From: Nonomuraea guangzhouensis
GTDB taxonomy: Bacteria; Actinomycetota; Actinomycetes; Streptosporangiales; Streptosporangiaceae
Assembly: GCF_019396345.1 (NCBI RefSeq)
Contig: NZ_JAHKRM010000041.1
Location: 1-64,000 of the forward strand
Direction: 5' to 3'
Length of the DNA stretch: 64,000 nucleotides
In this document: positions 23,173 through 32,386 of the stretch, one piece after another
How the letters are laid out: each line of letters opens with the position of its first letter
Numbering within the stretch: position 1 is the first letter of the stretch
Notes under the pieces: model-generated
Database searches by the model: none
Seen by the model: the letters and a program-made list of their open reading frames with translations, nothing else
Told to the model about the DNA's origin: nothing
Translations under genes and position numbers: made by a program

Positions 23173-26100
23173 TCAGGCCGCCGCGTTGGCCGTGAGCGCG
23201 ACCGTCGCCTGGCGGGTGACGCCGCTGACCGTCAGCGCGACCGTCACCTGCCCCTTCCGCAGCGCCGTGAGCGTCCCCGTCGCGGGGTCGAGCACGGCGA
23301 CGTCCCAGGGCTTGGCGCTCTGCCGCGACCCGATGTGCAGGTTCGGCGAGCCGGACCACGCCACGGACACCGGGTAGGCGGCGGGCACCACCCGGGTGCC
23401 CTGCGTGAGCGTGGCCGTCACGGCCGCCGCCTTGCCGACCTGTACGCTCGCGGGGGCCGTGAGCGCGAGATCGTCCACGTGCGGCCGTACCTGGGCGCCG
23501 AGCCAGTCGGGCGCGTCGGCGAACCAGTTGCGCTTGACGTGCTCGGCCTCCTTGGCCGTCACCGGGTCGACGCCCCACAGCGACCAGCCGGTGAAGCCGC
23601 CGTCGTCGGCCGCGGTGGCCGGGTTCTTGCCGGAGTTGCCGTTGATGAAGTACGGCACCGTGTCAACGTGCGAGGCGTTGAAGGTGCCGACGTGGGCCCC
23701 GATGTAGGCGGCGCCCTTGCCGGTGGTCCGCTGGAAGTCGGCCAGCCAGCCCTCGACCAGCGCGGCCTCCTTGCGGTCACCGAGCTGACTGCCCTTGCCG
23801 GGCGTGGGGTCGCGCGGCGGCACGTGGAACAGCACCGCCACCGAGCCGACGGACGCGTCACGGGCCGCCGCGTCGAGCTGGGCACGGAGCAGGGCGACCT
23901 GGTCGAAGCCGCCGCCCCGGAGGTTCAGCCGCGAGGTGTCGAGCGTGACGAACCGCGTGCCCTTGTGGTCGAAGGTCTGGTACGTGTCGCCGAAGACGGC
24001 CTTGAAGTTGTCGATCTTGCCGCCCATCACCTCGTGGTTGCCCGGGATGTAGTGGTACGGCAGGGTCCCGCCGAGCTCCTCGTCGAGGATCTTCTTGGCC
24101 AGCGCGAAGTCCTCGGGTGACGCCTCGTCCACCAGGTCACCGTTGATCAGCAGGAAGTCCGGCTTGGCGGCCTTGATCTCCCGCAGCGTACGGCGGGCGT
24201 TCTTGACGATGTCGCTGTCCGGGTCGCGGGCCACGAACTGGGCGTCCGACATGACGGCGAACCGCCACGGCATCTTGGCCACGTCGGACTTCACGACCGG
24301 GTCGGCGACCTTCTGCGCGGGCGGAGCCGTGACCGACGGCGGCACCTTGGCCACCAGGCCGTCGATGAGGATGTCGTTGGTGTACTTCTGGTCGGTCTTG
24401 GTCTCGGCCACGTAGAAGCGCCGCAGCTTGAGCGGGTAGGTGATGCCGGGCGGCACGGCGAACTCGACGTACTTCCAGCCGGTCCAGGTCATGTACGGGC
24501 CGCGCAGGATCTGCGACTGCCCCTGGCCGTCGTAGAACTCCAGGCTGGGCCACTCGCCCTTGCCGGTGGAGTTGATCCACAGGCCGAACGCCTGCGGCTG
24601 CCCCGCCACCACGATCTGCTGCGGCGGGCTGGCGTAGGCGGCGCGGGTCGCGGTGGACTGGGTGAAGTCGTACGACAGCTTGAGCCCGCCCCCGCTCTGG
24701 CCGGGCGCGGCCGACAGCGAGCCGGTGGCCCGGGCGGCGGCGAAGGTCCACTGGGCGGCGTTCTCGAAGTCGGCGACCGGCTTGTCCTCGAAGCCGACGG
24801 TGACGGGCACGGCGGTGCTGATCTTGCCGACCTTGGCGGTGATCAGCCCCGCCGTGGTCGCCTTCTTGGACTTGACGGTGAAGTAGCCCTGGTCGGCGGG
24901 TGTCACCTCGAAGGCGTCATGGTCGTAGTCGAGCGTGAGGTCGGCCGGTTCGATGGGCGCGGTGTTGCCGTTGTGGTCGTAGCCGACGACGCCGAAGGTG
25001 GCCGTGCCGTCCGTGCCGGCCAGGCCGACCCGGTCCACGGTGGTGCCGAGCCGCTGCAGCGGCTGCAGCACGGTGAGCTCCAGCGTGCCCTTGGCGCCGC
25101 CGCGGGAGGCGGTGACCGTCGTCTGGCCGGGGACCAGGGCGTGGAATCTGCCGTCGCGGACGATGCCGTGGACCGCCGGCTCGGCGCGCCAGGACGGGGT
25201 CCCGGCCGCGGGGCCGTACGTCTCGTCGTAGCCGGCGGCGGTCAGCCGCCGGGTGAGGCCGGGGAAGACGCGGTCGGGGCGGCCGCCGGCGATGGGGGCG
25301 GCGCCGGGCGCCTTGGCGGGGTCGCCGGCCGTCTCCAGCCAGAAGCCCTTGAGCTTGCCGCTGCCCTCGGGGGCGAACAGCGCCAGCCCGTTCGGCACGT
25401 GGCGCTCGCCGCCGTCGGAGGGGCTGTTCTCGACCTGGACGTCGGCGGAGCCGGGCTCGCGGGCGAGCATGGTGGAGGAGCCGCCGCCGTCGAGGTTGAG
25501 CGCGTTCGCGGCGCCGAGCTCGACCATCATGGCGGCCAGCTCGTTGAGCGTGACGCCGCGGCTGTCGACCTGACGGCCGTCCACGGTGAGCAGGTACATC
25601 TTCCTGCCGTCGGCGGAGAAGCCGACCGCGGTGCGCGGGTGCGCGGCCGGGTCGGTGGAGTTCTGCACGGCGCCGTCCTTGACCAGGACGTAGTTGCCGC
25701 CGACCGCGGCCTTGACCGCCTTGCCGTCCGACGACTTCGGCTGGTACTTCACGTCGACCTTGTCGCCGGCCTTCAACCCGGCCAGGGCCGCCGCGCCGGC
25801 GTCACGGCCGAGCAGGATCGTGGTGCCCGCCGGGATCGGGCCGGTGCCCGGTGCCTGGCGTACCGCCGAGACCACCCCGTCGACCAGCTCGACCTCGGTC
25901 ACGGCGGTGGCGCCCTCGACGGCGCGGGCCCGGTTGTAGGAGCCCCACAGCGGCGTGAACAGGCCGACGCCGCCCGCCTGGACGATCTGGTTGAACTGGG
26001 TGAGCGTGACCGGCGTGCCGCCCGCGGGGGTGGCGGTGCCCTCGAAGTACATGTTCAGCACCCGCCCGAGGCCGTCGCCGCTGATCGCGACGGCCTTGTC

Positions 26101-26559
26101 ATGATTGGCGGCGGGCGACTGGACGAGCGAGCCGTTCTGGATGCCGATGCCCAGGGCGGCGCCGGAGCTGTTGATGTCGAAGAAGTCGCCGTTGACGGCG
26201 GCGACGGCGTGGGCCCGCTTGGCCGGGCCCGACAGCGGCTCGGTCTTGGACACCTCGCCGGAGTAGACGTAGTCGGCCTTCGCCGCGCCTAAGTCGGCGG
26301 TGACGGCGTCGGCCCGCAGCCAGCCGAGCTCGTCGTAGCGGTCGAACGAGGTCAGCGAGATGCCGGGGGCCACCGGCCGGGTCTTCTTGGCCGTCTCCAG
26401 CTGCTTGCCGGTGACGGCCTGGGTCAGCAGCGTGGAGGGGGGCGGGTAGGACGACGCCTTGAGCGCGTCCTCGACGGGGGTTTGGGGATCTGCCTGCGCG
26501 GGCGCGGCGATCCCTAAGACGAGCGCGGCCGCGGCGGCCGCGTAGCGGAGGGTGTGCAC
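23173..26559 (-). CDS. Secreted phosphodiester glycosidase (NAGPA/DUF2233) fused to metallophosphoesterase
   Basis: 1128 residues. Signal peptide 1-23 (cleavage after AQA). Residues about 60-400 form an NAGPA-like domain (AVNGDFFDINSSGAA, then ALNLDGGGSSTM). The middle holds two Ig-like/bacterial linker segments and a carbohydrate-binding-like domain (TTRAAYASPPQQIV). From about 765 there is a calcineurin-like phosphoesterase: AVMSDAQF, LLINGDLVDE, IPGNHEVMGG, LFHVPP, then a C-terminal Ig-like domain. It would first remove a sugar from a phosphodiester and then act on phosphates outside the cell, for example on teichoic-acid or polyprenyl substrates; that is inference. GTG at 26559 is chosen because the signal peptide begins there and a promoter lies 22 bp upstream. 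Confidence 0.88.
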   Translation of the reverse strand: MHTLRYAAAAAALVLGIAAPAQADPQTPVEDALKASSYPPPSTLLTQAVTGKQLETAKKTRPVAPGISLTSFDRYDELGWLRADAVTADLGAAKADYVYSGEVSKTEPLSGPAKRAHAVAAVNGDFFDINSSGAALGIGIQNGSLVQSPAANHDKAVAISGDGLGRVLNMYFEGTATPAGGTPVTLTQFNQIVQAGGVGLFTPLWGSYNRARAVEGATAVTEVELVDGVVSAVRQAPGTGPIPAGTTILLGRDAGAAALAGLKAGDKVDVKYQPKSSDGKAVKAAVGGNYVLVKDGAVQNSTDPAAHPRTAVGFSADGRKMYLLTVDGRQVDSRGVTLNELAAMMVELGAANALNLDGGGSSTMLAREPGSADVQVENSPSDGGERHVPNGLALFAPEGSGKLKGFWLETAGDPAKAPGAAPIAGGRPDRVFPGLTRRLTAAGYDETYGPAAGTPSWRAEPAVHGIVRDGRFHALVPGQTTVTASRGGAKGTLELTVLQPLQRLGTTVDRVGLAGTDGTATFGVVGYDHNGNTAPIEPADLTLDYDHDAFEVTPADQGYFTVKSKKATTAGLITAKVGKISTAVPVTVGFEDKPVADFENAAQWTFAAARATGSLSAAPGQSGGGLKLSYDFTQSTATRAAYASPPQQIVVAGQPQAFGLWINSTGKGEWPSLEFYDGQGQSQILRGPYMTWTGWKYVEFAVPPGITYPLKLRRFYVAETKTDQKYTNDILIDGLVAKVPPSVTAPPAQKVADPVVKSDVAKMPWRFAVMSDAQFVARDPDSDIVKNARRTLREIKAAKPDFLLINGDLVDEASPEDFALAKKILDEELGGTLPYHYIPGNHEVMGGKIDNFKAVFGDTYQTFDHKGTRFVTLDTSRLNLRGGGFDQVALLRAQLDAAARDASVGSVAVLFHVPPRDPTPGKGSQLGDRKEAALVEGWLADFQRTTGKGAAYIGAHVGTFNASHVDTVPYFINGNSGKNPATAADDGGFTGWSLWGVDPVTAKEAEHVKRNWFADAPDWLGAQVRPHVDDLALTAPASVQVGKAAAVTATLTQGTRVVPAAYPVSVAWSGSPNLHIGSRQSAKPWDVAVLDPATGTLTALRKGQVTVALTVSGVTRQATVALTANAAA

Positions 26560-26580
26560 GACCGAACTCAATCGTTCGTG

Positions 26581-26609
26581 GTTATAACTTTCAAGACTTG
26601 ACGATGAAC
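26581..26609 (-). promoter_or_regulatory. Candidate promoter of the phosphodiester-glycosidase gene
   Basis: In an A/T-rich patch the minus strand has GTTCAT (26604-26609), a 17-bp spacer and TATAAC (26581-26586). Transcription would start about 15 bases before the GTG at 26559. The GTTCATC element resembles the first unit of a PHO box, but the second unit is poor, so phosphate control is only a suggestion. Confidence 0.4.
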
Positions 26610-26786
26610 TAAAGAAAAATTTCAGCCGCGAGGGTGGCATGTCTGTCACCCCAGGTGTGCGTCTGCGACCACAGGGCAGTCACCTAGAGAGCAAACCGCC
26701 CATCACTGGCGTTGTGCCCCTCATCGGCGCAGACTGGAAAGACGGCGATCCCGTAGAGCAGTATCCCGTGGAGCAGTGGAGCACCC

Positions 26787-27467
26787 GTGGACAATCAGCT
26801 TGATCACATGCCGGTTCTGTCACGCGGCAGGCATCGCAACCCGAAGCGCGGCGCCTGTTTCATGGAGCTGGCGTCCTACCTAGCCGGAGAGCGCTGGAGT
26901 GACCACCCGGCCTGCACGCACCCGCTGCTGGCCGCACTCGCCCGCTTGGTCAACGACAACACCAGCGACGCGAACCGGGGCCGGCTCGTCGGCCTCGTCC
27001 CTTCGATCATCGACCTGGCCACCGACGACCTCCGGGTGGACGCCCGGATCGCGCTGCGGTGCGCGACGACCGCGCTGCCGGTCTCGGCTGCCGAGCGTCA
27101 GCTGGCGCTCGCGGTGTCGGTCCTGGCGGCCGAGGAGATGCTGGCCCGGCTCGACGGCAGCCCGCCGGACCGGTTCACCTCGATCGCGTTGAGCGAGGAG
27201 AGCCAGCTCGCGATGGCGCAGGTCCCGCACGCGGCGGAGCAGGCCAGGCGCTTCAGCCGCGCGGCCCGGATCACGGAGAAGGGCTTCCGCCGGTACGCCG
27301 CCCCGAACGCGGTGCAGCTCTCGGTGGTGGGCATCGTCCAGGCCTGCATCACCGACCCGGACACCCTGCTGCGCAACCTGCTGACGGGCGCCATCGCCGA
27401 CTGCACGGCCCTGATCCGCGGCACGACCACCGAGACCCCGCGACCCACCCTGCCCACCCACGTCTGA
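26787..27467 (+). CDS. Conserved actinobacterial protein of unknown function
   Basis: 226 residues, mostly helical, soluble, no signal peptide. The N-terminal block RGRHRNPKRGACFMELASYLAGERWSDHP and TDDLRVDARIALRCA are strongly conserved in actinomycetes in my recollection of the family, but no function is known. Cys-containing motifs (GACF, PACTHP) might bind metal. GTG at 26787 follows GTGGAGCAGTGGAGC at a loose spacing. Divergent from the large secreted enzyme and convergent with the Uma2 gene, with a terminator between. Confidence 0.85.
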   Translation: MDNQLDHMPVLSRGRHRNPKRGACFMELASYLAGERWSDHPACTHPLLAALARLVNDNTSDANRGRLVGLVPSIIDLATDDLRVDARIALRCATTALPVSAAERQLALAVSVLAAEEMLARLDGSPPDRFTSIALSEESQLAMAQVPHAAEQARRFSRAARITEKGFRRYAAPNAVQLSVVGIVQACITDPDTLLRNLLTGAIADCTALIRGTTTETPRPTLPTHV

Positions 27468-27476
27468 CCGCCCCTC

Positions 27477-27499
27477 TGGGGAGGCGTCATGCCTCCCCA
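27477..27499. terminator. Bidirectional hairpin terminator
   Basis: 9-bp perfect stem TGGGGAGGC (27477-27485) / GCCTCCCCA (27491-27499) with loop GTCAT, between two convergent stop codons (27467 and 27505). Confidence 0.75.
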
Positions 27500-27504
27500 C
27501 CGGC

Positions 27505-28125
27505 TCAGACGTCGAGCAGATCCGCCGGATCGAACGACACGGCGAACGGATCCGAGATCGTCAACCTCTCCCCCGCCCCGGCGTGAGCGATCACCTCGTA
27601 GCCACCTGCCTTAAGCTCCAGCACCTCGACACGCGGACCTTCGAGCTCGACCCGCAGGAAAACGGGAATGCCCGCCGCCGCGTACTTGCGCGGCTTGACC
27701 TCGTAGTCACGCTGGTGATTGCCCGGTCCTGGACTCACGACCTCGGCCACGGCAGCGACCTCCGAGGCGGGAAAAATCACCATCCGGGCCATGACCAGCT
27801 CTCGGGGCAGCACGACGATGTCGGGAATCAGCCCGTCTCCCCCGACGGCCACGTTGGCCGCCTCGACCACCACGAGATCCGCTCCGGCCGCCTTCGCCGC
27901 CGAGGCGAGCACGGTCCGCAGACCGCCCGCGCACAATGCGTGCAGCCCCATGGCCGCAGGACTCACGACGAAGCTCCCGTCGATCAACTCGATGCGCTCC
28001 CCGGAGTCGGGCAGCTTGAGCCAGTCGTCGACGGTGTAACCGGCAGCGTGGGCCAGCGGGAAGAGTCTCGTGCGCCGGGGCGGGCGATGTGCGATCAGCC
28101 AGCCTTCATCGGGCAGAGCGCTCAT
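27505..28125 (-). CDS. Uma2-family protein (PD-(D/E)xK nuclease fold)
   Basis: 206 residues. Uma2/DUF820 proteins have a restriction-endonuclease-like fold of unknown role, common in multiple copies in actinomycetes and cyanobacteria. Seen here: TVDDWLKLPDSGERIELIDGSFVVSP at the start, LIPDIVVLPRELV (catalytic Asp), AEVVSPGPGNHQRDYEVKPRKYAAAGIPVFLRVE (E and K ligand candidates). ATG at 28125 follows AAGGCGG; an ATG 6 codons upstream (28143) lacks a ribosome site. Monocistronic by context. The 275 bp up to the next gene hold no further gene that I can see. Confidence 0.85.
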   Translation of the reverse strand: MSALPDEGWLIAHRPPRRTRLFPLAHAAGYTVDDWLKLPDSGERIELIDGSFVVSPAAMGLHALCAGGLRTVLASAAKAAGADLVVVEAANVAVGGDGLIPDIVVLPRELVMARMVIFPASEVAAVAEVVSPGPGNHQRDYEVKPRKYAAAGIPVFLRVELEGPRVEVLELKAGGYEVIAHAGAGERLTISDPFAVSFDPADLLDV

Positions 28126-28400
28126 CTCATCGCCGCCTTCCATATGACCGAGTCTCGCACGCCGAACCGGTCTCCTCCATACGCGGTCGCGTGGTCACAC
28201 CGAGTGACGGAATGACATTACCCTCTCCTGGTTTTCGGCAACAGGTGTTCGAGAGAGTCGACGTCACTTCGCGCCCGGATCCGTACGCACGTTCGCACCC
28301 TGGCGCTCCGCCGCAGGTCAGGGAAGCCTCCCCTTCGTTGCGGATCATCGTGACTTCTGCCTAAATTTCGTACTAGGCGTTATTGAAGCGGAGGATGTTC

Positions 28401-29123
28401 ATGACCATCGAGCTCGACCGGCCGTACTCTCCCGAAAGACACCACAGCCACCGAGACGTGACCGGAGGCTGGCTGCGGCCGGCGGTGTTCGGGGCGATGG
28501 ATGGGCTCGTGTCCAATTTCGCATTGATCGCCGGAGTCGTCGGAGCGGCGGGCGCCGGGCGGGGTGCGGTGCTCGCCGGGTGCGCCGGGCTGATCGCGGG
28601 GGCGTGTTCGATGGCCGCGGGCGAGTACACGTCCGTGAAGTCGCAGACGGAGCTGATGCGGGCCGAGATCGCCGTGGAGCGTCGTGAGCTGGCCCGCGAC
28701 CCCGAGGGGGAGCTGGCGGAGCTGACCGCGATCTACCGGGCCCGCGGGCTGGACGCCGACCTGGCGGGGCGGGTGGCGGCCGGGCTGTCGGCCAACCCCG
28801 AGCAGGCGTTGCGGGTGCATGTGCGTGAAGAGCTCGGCGTGGACCCCGATGACCTGCCGTCGCCGTACGTCGCGGCCGGGTCGTCGTTCGGCGCGTTCGC
28901 GGCCGGGGCGCTGGTGCCGCTGGTGCCGTTCCTGTTCGGGGCGTCGGGGCTGACGGTGGCGCTGGTGCTGAGCCTGGTGGCGCTGTTCGGGTTCGGTGCG
29001 GCGGTGGCGCGGATGACGGCCCGACCGTGGTGGCTGGGCGGCCTGCGTCAGCTCGCGCTGGGCGCCGGGGCCGCCGCCGTGACGTTCGGCCTGGGCCACC
29101 TGCTCGGCGTCACGGTCTCGTAA
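28401..29123 (+). CDS. VIT1/CCC1-family Fe2+/Mn2+ transporter
   Basis: 240 residues, five predicted membrane helices. The N-terminal helix HRDVTGGWLRPAVFGAMDGLVSNFALIAGV is the VIT signature (DGL with conserved Asp and Ser). A cytoplasmic Glu-rich helical segment (EYTSVKSQTELMRAEIAVERREL... AELTAIYRARGL) would be the metal-binding domain. The last two helices contain FGAFAAGALVPLVPFL. ATG at 28401 with GGAGG 7 bp before it is preferred over upstream TTG or ATG codons. Expected to move Fe2+ or Mn2+ out of the cytosol. Confidence 0.9.
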   Translation: MTIELDRPYSPERHHSHRDVTGGWLRPAVFGAMDGLVSNFALIAGVVGAAGAGRGAVLAGCAGLIAGACSMAAGEYTSVKSQTELMRAEIAVERRELARDPEGELAELTAIYRARGLDADLAGRVAAGLSANPEQALRVHVREELGVDPDDLPSPYVAAGSSFGAFAAGALVPLVPFLFGASGLTVALVLSLVALFGFGAAVARMTARPWWLGGLRQLALGAGAAAVTFGLGHLLGVTVS

Positions 29124-29152
29124 ACGGCCACCCCGGCGTCGCCTCTCTCAAA

Positions 29153-29176
29153 GGCCGCCCCTCATTAAAGGCGGCC
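29153..29176. terminator. Possible bidirectional terminator
   Basis: Stem GGCCGCC (29153-29159) / GGCGGCC (29170-29176) with a 10-nt loop between convergent genes. The surrounding AAAGGCsGCCCCTC is a short direct repeat. Confidence 0.45.
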
Positions 29177-29190
29177 CCTCTCATAGGCGG

Positions 29191-29826
29191 CTACGGCCGG
29201 GTGGCGATGGCCAGGTTGACGCCGAGGGCGATGAGGGCCGCGCCCGTCAGCCCGTCGATCGCCTTCCGCACCGCCGGCCTGGCGAAGACCTTGCGCAGCG
29301 CTCCCACGATGTTGGCCACCAGGAGGAACCACAGCACGGTCCCCGCCAGGGCGATCACCGACAGCGTCAGCGTGTCGGTCATGGACGCCCCCTCGCTGAC
29401 GAACTGCGGCACGAGCGCCACGAAGAACAGCGCCGCCTTGGGGTTGAGCGCGTTCGTCAGCAGCCCTTCGACGAACGCCGCCCACGAGCTCCGCTTCCCC
29501 GGATCCGCCAGTTCCAGCCGCGGCTCGCCGCCCTTGCGCAGGGCCGCGCGCCACGCTTTGACACCGAGGTACAGCAGGTAGGCGGCCCCGACGATCTTGA
29601 CGATGGTGAACGCCAGCGCCGAGGCCGCCAGCAGCGCCGCGACGCCGGTCGCCGCGGCCACCACCCAGGCGAACACGCCGACCGAGATGCCCAGGGCCGC
29701 CGCCATGCCGTACAGGCGACCGGAGATCGCCGAGCGCCGCACCACGACGGCGAAGTCGGGCCCCGGGGACATGGCCCCGAGCATCACCACACCGCCGAAG
29801 GCCACCACTTGCGTCACAGAGGTCAT
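29191..29826 (-). CDS. LysE/RhtB-family amino-acid exporter
   Basis: 211 residues with six hydrophobic helices. The family motif GGVVMLGAMSPGPDFAVVVRRS lies in the first helix, and a second conserved segment, FVEGLLTNALNPKAALFFVALVPQFV, in the middle. These proteins export amino acids or derivatives. ATG at 29826 has AAGGTG 7 bp upstream. It follows the GerW-like gene by 24 bp and may be the last gene of a long minus-strand transcript. Confidence 0.9.
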   Translation of the reverse strand: MTSVTQVVAFGGVVMLGAMSPGPDFAVVVRRSAISGRLYGMAAALGISVGVFAWVVAAATGVAALLAASALAFTIVKIVGAAYLLYLGVKAWRAALRKGGEPRLELADPGKRSSWAAFVEGLLTNALNPKAALFFVALVPQFVSEGASMTDTLTLSVIALAGTVLWFLLVANIVGALRKVFARPAVRKAIDGLTGAALIALGVNLAIATRP

Positions 29827-29850
29827 GACGCTCACCTTATGCAAGGAAGA

Positions 29851-30222
29851 TCAGCGCTTGCGGCTCTTGAGGCCTTTCTTGAGGACCGCCCGGATGGTCA
29901 GCAGCAGTACGACGGCCACGATCTGGCCGCCGATGACGATGCGGTTGACGTCGATCGCCGGCTGCCAGCGGACGTCGCCGTCCTTGACCACGTACACACC
30001 GGCGGGGATGGCGCCGTAACCGAATCCGCCGCCGCTGCCTTCGCCCTCGGGCCCGGCGTCCGGCCCTGAGGAGGCCTCCCGCCTGCCCATTCCCCCGCCA
30101 CCGCCCTGGATGATCCGGGCGACGGGGATGACCATGACGTCGCCCTGCTCAATCGGTTCGCCGAAGACCCGCCTGACGGTCACGGCGTCCTTCGAGCGCT
30201 CCACCAACTCCATGAAGTTCAT
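29851..30222 (-). CDS. GerW/YtfJ-like sporulation protein
   Basis: 123 residues. The family segment VERSKDAVTVRRVFGEPIEQGDVMVIPVARI is followed by a Gly-rich stretch (GGGGGMGRRE) and GYGAIPAGVYVVKDGDVRWQPAIDVNRIVIGGQ. A C-terminal hydrophobic helix and a basic tail (KKGLKSRKR) suggest membrane attachment. Starts at 30222, 30228 and 30213 are all possible; ATG at 30222 follows GGGG. It lies 15 bp after the GH36 stop. In Bacillus the relative is needed for spore germination; in actinomycetes its role is unclear. Confidence 0.8.
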   Translation of the reverse strand: MNFMELVERSKDAVTVRRVFGEPIEQGDVMVIPVARIIQGGGGGMGRREASSGPDAGPEGEGSGGGFGYGAIPAGVYVVKDGDVRWQPAIDVNRIVIGGQIVAVVLLLTIRAVLKKGLKSRKR

Positions 30223-30237
30223 CCCCACATGCTGACC

Positions 30238-32334
30238 CTAGACCCGGCGCAGCACCACCATCTCGCTGCGATAGTCGGGGCCGGAGTGGAACCACGTGGA
30301 CAGGGTGAGCCCGTGGTGCATCAGCGTGGCCCCGTGCCAGGAGCCGTCGGAGCCCGCGTAGACGGCCGACGGGTCGAGCCCGGCCAGTCGGAGCCGCCGG
30401 GGCGGCTGCTTGTCCAGCGCGAACGGGTTGTAGGCGAGCACGACCACCTGGTCGCCGAGCGTGTACTGGACAGCGGAGGCACTCTCGCCCGGCGTCCCGG
30501 CCAGCCGGTGCAGCGTCCCGTGCTGGATCACCGGCCGGACCGCCTTGTAGTCGGCGATGAGCTGCCTGGCCTCGTCAAGCTCGGCGGCGCTCCATCGGGT
30601 GAGGTCGCCGCCGACGCCGAGCGTGCCCGCCATGGCCACGTGGAAGCGGTAGCGCAGCGGCACCTCCCGGTGGGTGATCGGGTTGGGGCTGTCGGTCACC
30701 CAGCACGACATCGCGCTGGCCGGGTAGAGGTAGGAGAAGCCCCGCTGGATCACCTGCCGGTCGCGGGCGTCGGTGTTGTCGGAGGTCCACACCTGGTCCG
30801 TACGGTGCAGCATGCCGAAGTCGGCCCGGCCGCCACCGCCCGAGCAGGATTCGATCCGGAGCCGCGGATGGCGCCCGCGCAGCTCGTCCATGATCGCGTA
30901 GACGCCCCGGGTGTGCTCGATCCAGACCAGGTCGCCGCCCTCGGCCCAGCCCGCCTGGCTGAAGCTGCGGTTCATGTCCCACTTGAGGTAGTCCAGGCCG
31001 TACTCGCGGACGAGCTGGTCGAGCCAGCCGAGCGCCCACTGGCGCACGTCGTCGCGGGCGTAGTTGAGCACGAGCTGGTTGCGCATGGTGTCGAGGCGGC
31101 GCTCCGGGTAGTGGAGCACCCAGTCGGGGTTCTTCCTGTACAGGTCGCTGTCGGGGTTGACCATCTCGGGTTCGACCCAGAGCCCGGCGCGCAGGCCGAG
31201 GTCGTGTACGCCCTGGAAGAGGGGGCGCAGGCCGTCCGGGAAGCGCTCGGGGTTGGGCCACCAGTCGCCGAGCCCTCGCATGTCGTCGGTGCGGGCGCCG
31301 AACCAGCCGTCGTCCACCACGAACAGCTCCACGCCGAGGTCGGCGGCGCGGCGGGCCAGGTCGAGCTGGCCCTGCTCGGTGACGTCGAACCCGGTGGCCT
31401 CCCACGAGTTGTACAGGACGGGCCGTTCCTCGCCGGGTGTGGGCAGGACGTGCTTGCGGGCGTAGTCGTGCCAGGCCCGGCTGGCGGCGCCGTACCCGCC
31501 GGACGTGTGCAGGCCGAGCGCGGACGGGGTGCGCAGCGACGCGCCGGGGCCGAGCGGCCAGGTGAGGCCCTCGTGGCCGAATCCGGCGCTCACCGCGACG
31601 TCGCCTTCGGGGCGGCGCTGCGTGGTGAGCCGCCACGAGCCGCTCCAGGCGAGCGCGACGGTCCAGACGTCGCCGGTGTCCTCGGTGGCGTCGCCGAGCA
31701 TGATCCACGGGTTGGCCTTGTGCGAGGTGGTGCCGGTCCGGCTGCCGAACGTGGTCTCCCCCGCCGGCAGGACGCCGCTCTGGAGGTGCGTCTCGCGGCC
31801 CCATCCTCCGGCGGCTCCGGTGTAGTGGAAGCCCGCCTGCTCGGGGATCACCCAGCTGCCCGAGTCGAGGCGGCGCAGCCGTACGGGCGCCGCCGACTCG
31901 TTGGTGACGCTCACCCAGCGCTCCACGACGTCGCAGTCGTCGTGGACCCGTACGTGCAGGCCCACCCGGAGGCCGTAGGCGTGGTCGCGCAGGACCACCT
32001 CTATCTCGTTCTCACCGAGGACGGCGTCGTCGAAGCCGAGCTCGACGGAGCGGACCTCACCCTCGTAGACGGCCTGGAGCGAGGGCACGCCCCAGCGCCG
32101 GCCGCCGTCGACGGGCAGCAGCTCCGAGGCGTCGTCGGGGTCGAGGAAGCCGGTGACGATCCAGCCGGGGGCGTGCTCGGTGACCTGGCCGAGAGCCGCG
32201 GCGGGTAGCCGCGGCCCCCAGTACCACTGCACGACGCGCGTGTCCTCGTCGGACTCGACGCCGAAGACATAGGAGGTATTGCGGGTGAGTGCCGCCCACG
32301 TGTGCGCGTGGGCGGGAACGGGGATGAGGGGCAT
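30238..32334 (-). CDS. GH36 alpha-galactosidase
   Basis: 698 residues, cytoplasmic. N-terminal beta-sandwich, central TIM barrel and C-terminal sheet as in AgaA-type enzymes. Nucleophile Asp453 in YLKWDMNR; acid/base Asp519 in WTSDNTDARDR. Also VDDGWFGAR, WVEPEMVNPDSDLY and ESCSGGGGRADFGML, all GH36 signatures. It removes terminal alpha-galactose from raffinose-type sugars and galactomannan fragments. ATG at 32334 is the first codon consistent with relatives; the ribosome site is weak. It follows zwf by 52 bp, so galactose release and hexose-phosphate oxidation may be co-transcribed. Confidence 0.93.
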   Translation of the reverse strand: MPLIPVPAHAHTWAALTRNTSYVFGVESDEDTRVVQWYWGPRLPAAALGQVTEHAPGWIVTGFLDPDDASELLPVDGGRRWGVPSLQAVYEGEVRSVELGFDDAVLGENEIEVVLRDHAYGLRVGLHVRVHDDCDVVERWVSVTNESAAPVRLRRLDSGSWVIPEQAGFHYTGAAGGWGRETHLQSGVLPAGETTFGSRTGTTSHKANPWIMLGDATEDTGDVWTVALAWSGSWRLTTQRRPEGDVAVSAGFGHEGLTWPLGPGASLRTPSALGLHTSGGYGAASRAWHDYARKHVLPTPGEERPVLYNSWEATGFDVTEQGQLDLARRAADLGVELFVVDDGWFGARTDDMRGLGDWWPNPERFPDGLRPLFQGVHDLGLRAGLWVEPEMVNPDSDLYRKNPDWVLHYPERRLDTMRNQLVLNYARDDVRQWALGWLDQLVREYGLDYLKWDMNRSFSQAGWAEGGDLVWIEHTRGVYAIMDELRGRHPRLRIESCSGGGGRADFGMLHRTDQVWTSDNTDARDRQVIQRGFSYLYPASAMSCWVTDSPNPITHREVPLRYRFHVAMAGTLGVGGDLTRWSAAELDEARQLIADYKAVRPVIQHGTLHRLAGTPGESASAVQYTLGDQVVVLAYNPFALDKQPPRRLRLAGLDPSAVYAGSDGSWHGATLMHHGLTLSTWFHSGPDYRSEMVVLRRV

Positions 32335-32386
32335 GCCTGCGATCGTCGGACCTTTCGGCTCCGCCGTCAATGCCGCCCGCGCGGGA

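Noticed and set aside
26587..26612. PHO box upstream of the phosphodiester-glycosidase gene
   Set aside because: Only one GTTCATC unit fits; the second 11-bp unit does not match, so it is kept only as a remark.
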